Shown here piece after piece: positions 61,129 to 62,000 of a stretch of DNA of 62,000 nt (positions within the stretch are counted from its first letter, which is position 1; each line of letters starts with the position of its first letter). The stretch comes from Branchiostoma floridae. Lineage: Eukaryota > Chordata > Leptocardii > Amphioxiformes > Branchiostomatidae. The stretch is taken from NCBI RefSeq assembly GCF_000003815.2, contig NC_049988.1:9720985-9782984 (forward strand). Direction: 5' to 3'. Under the pieces are notes generated by a model. The model worked only from the letters and a program-made list of their open reading frames with translations, was not told where the DNA came from and ran no database searches. The position numbers were made by a program, and so were the translations under genes.

Positions 61129-61946
61129 CAGTTTCAAACTGCTCTGTCTGCATTTCATCAATATCAATTAACACTCTTATTTGGTCTAATCCTAAAGTCT
61201 GCTATGTCTATTAACTCTCTAATTCAGCCGGCACGCCATGACCTAAATCGAACAGTTTTCGAACAGGTTTTCTATGCAGTTCGAATCGCTCCGCGGTCCT
61301 TAGCAACACGTTGCTAAGGAAACGCTTCTAGCGCGTCAGGTGGATGGAATTTCATCCGAGTTTTACAGCTGCTTTAGACCTGATTCCCGGCCTTTCTACC
61401 AAGATTGCGTTATATGTGTCATAAAGGAATATCATGTAATCTCGATATGATCCATTTTTGTGGGGTTTTATAACTATTATGTCTAGTTTCCTGATCATAT
61501 TTGTTACACAGTGAAATTGGCAAAATGGTGGTGCCATTATGAGCTAAATTTTCGACGAATTTGAATATCGGGGCAAATGCATTACGCCTTCGATTCTTTT
61601 GTCAATGACTAGTGCGCCAGAATTGCTGAATCTTATACTATACCTCTTGTGAAAATCTTGTTGGTTTGAAATCTGGGAAGGTTTGTAATTCCATTTTTAC
61701 TGAGGTCACCTTTTTGACTGTTTCAAATCCAAATGTTGCAAGTCGTTGGTTTGGTTGATTCGAGTGCAATCGACTTTTAACACAAGTATCAGCACCAATA
61801 TATCTCTCCAGTGTTTTCAAAGGATGCCTAAAGAAAAACTACACGTGAAGACGGAGTGAATTAGCAAATGGAGTCTTAGTTTTATGGTAACTAGTACGTA
61901 AATACAATGGTGCGGGTCCGGCGTGTGCTCTGTGGAACGGGCGCTG
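61129..61946. other. 3' flank or further intron
   Basis: No exon, named repeat or polyadenylation signal recognised. It contains a perfect hairpin overlapping an RFX-type X-box at 61297-61323. Confidence 0.5.
61297..61323 (+). promoter_or_regulatory. Hairpin with RFX X-box-like motif
   Basis: TCCTTAGCAA and TTGCTAAGGA form a perfect 10-base inverted repeat around CACG. GTTGCTAAGGAAAC at 61310-61323 fits the RYYNYY-N2-RRNRAC pattern of RFX X-boxes, which drive ciliary genes. Position alone does not say whether it serves this gene, a neighbour, or nothing. Confidence 0.3.
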
Positions 61947-62000
61947 ATGCCAGCGCTGAAGCGTTCTTTTTCGGACGCCTCTGATGAGGTGGCCTCGCGC
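61947..62000 (+). CDS. Possible start of a next gene, cut by the window edge
   Basis: ATG at 61947 opens MPALKRSFSDASDEVASR and stays open to the window end. The last 100 bases are GC-rich compared with the flank. There is no family match in 18 codons; it could also be part of a repeat. Confidence 0.2.
   Translation, partial: MPALKRSFSDASDEVASR

Overview
The window is animal nuclear DNA from a draft assembly, with four runs of exactly 100 N. It is dominated by one very large, intron-rich gene on the plus strand. I reconstructed it exon by exon from splice sites and intron phases: about 59 coding exons from a signal-peptide ATG at 2892 to a stop at 61126-61128. It encodes a polycystin-1-like protein: signal peptide, WSC domain, an array of PKD (Ig-like) repeats, REJ module with an acidic Gly/Pro/Thr-rich insert, GAIN/GPS self-cleavage region, TM1, PLAT/LH2 domain, and ten further membrane segments ending in a polycystin cation-channel unit. 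The single-gene architecture, short phase-conserved introns and dense small DNA transposons suggest an invertebrate deuterostome. Amphioxus (Branchiostoma) is my best guess; this is inference, not proof.

Layout. 1-2.7 kb: AT-rich flank with no supported gene. 2.7-2.98 kb: putative promoter, a 19-codon upstream ORF and the signal-peptide exon. 2.98-14.75 kb: a giant first intron with several transposons, one nested in another. 14.75-26.25 kb: WSC exons split by large introns that hold a 5S-rRNA-derived repeat and a possible antisense exon. 24.67-25.92 kb: a short contig between two gaps, carrying a PKD exon that appears to be placed in the wrong order. 26.07-33.95 kb: PKD repeats. 34.15-40.78 kb: REJ region. 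41.74-45.55 kb: GAIN and GPS. 45.93-47.32 kb: TM1 and PLAT. 47.78-59.13 kb: TM2-TM11 with cytosolic loops and the extracellular polycystin (TOP) domain. 60.93-61.13 kb: cytosolic C-terminal exon. 61.13-62.0 kb: flank with a hairpin and RFX-like motif and a possible start of the next gene.

The joined exons, without the misplaced contig, make an open frame of 9,942 nt (3,313 aa plus stop). Every junction is phase-compatible. At least one PKD exon is probably missing around the gap at 26840-26939. By family knowledge, polycystin-1 proteins are ciliary or membrane receptor-channels that pair with polycystin-2-type channels.

The most useful second-look items are the misordered contig with a frameshift, transposon ends lying on or next to three 5' splice sites, a GC-AG intron, a duplicated decoy splice acceptor, an alternative donor inside the last exon, and the upstream ORF that ends one base before the main ATG.
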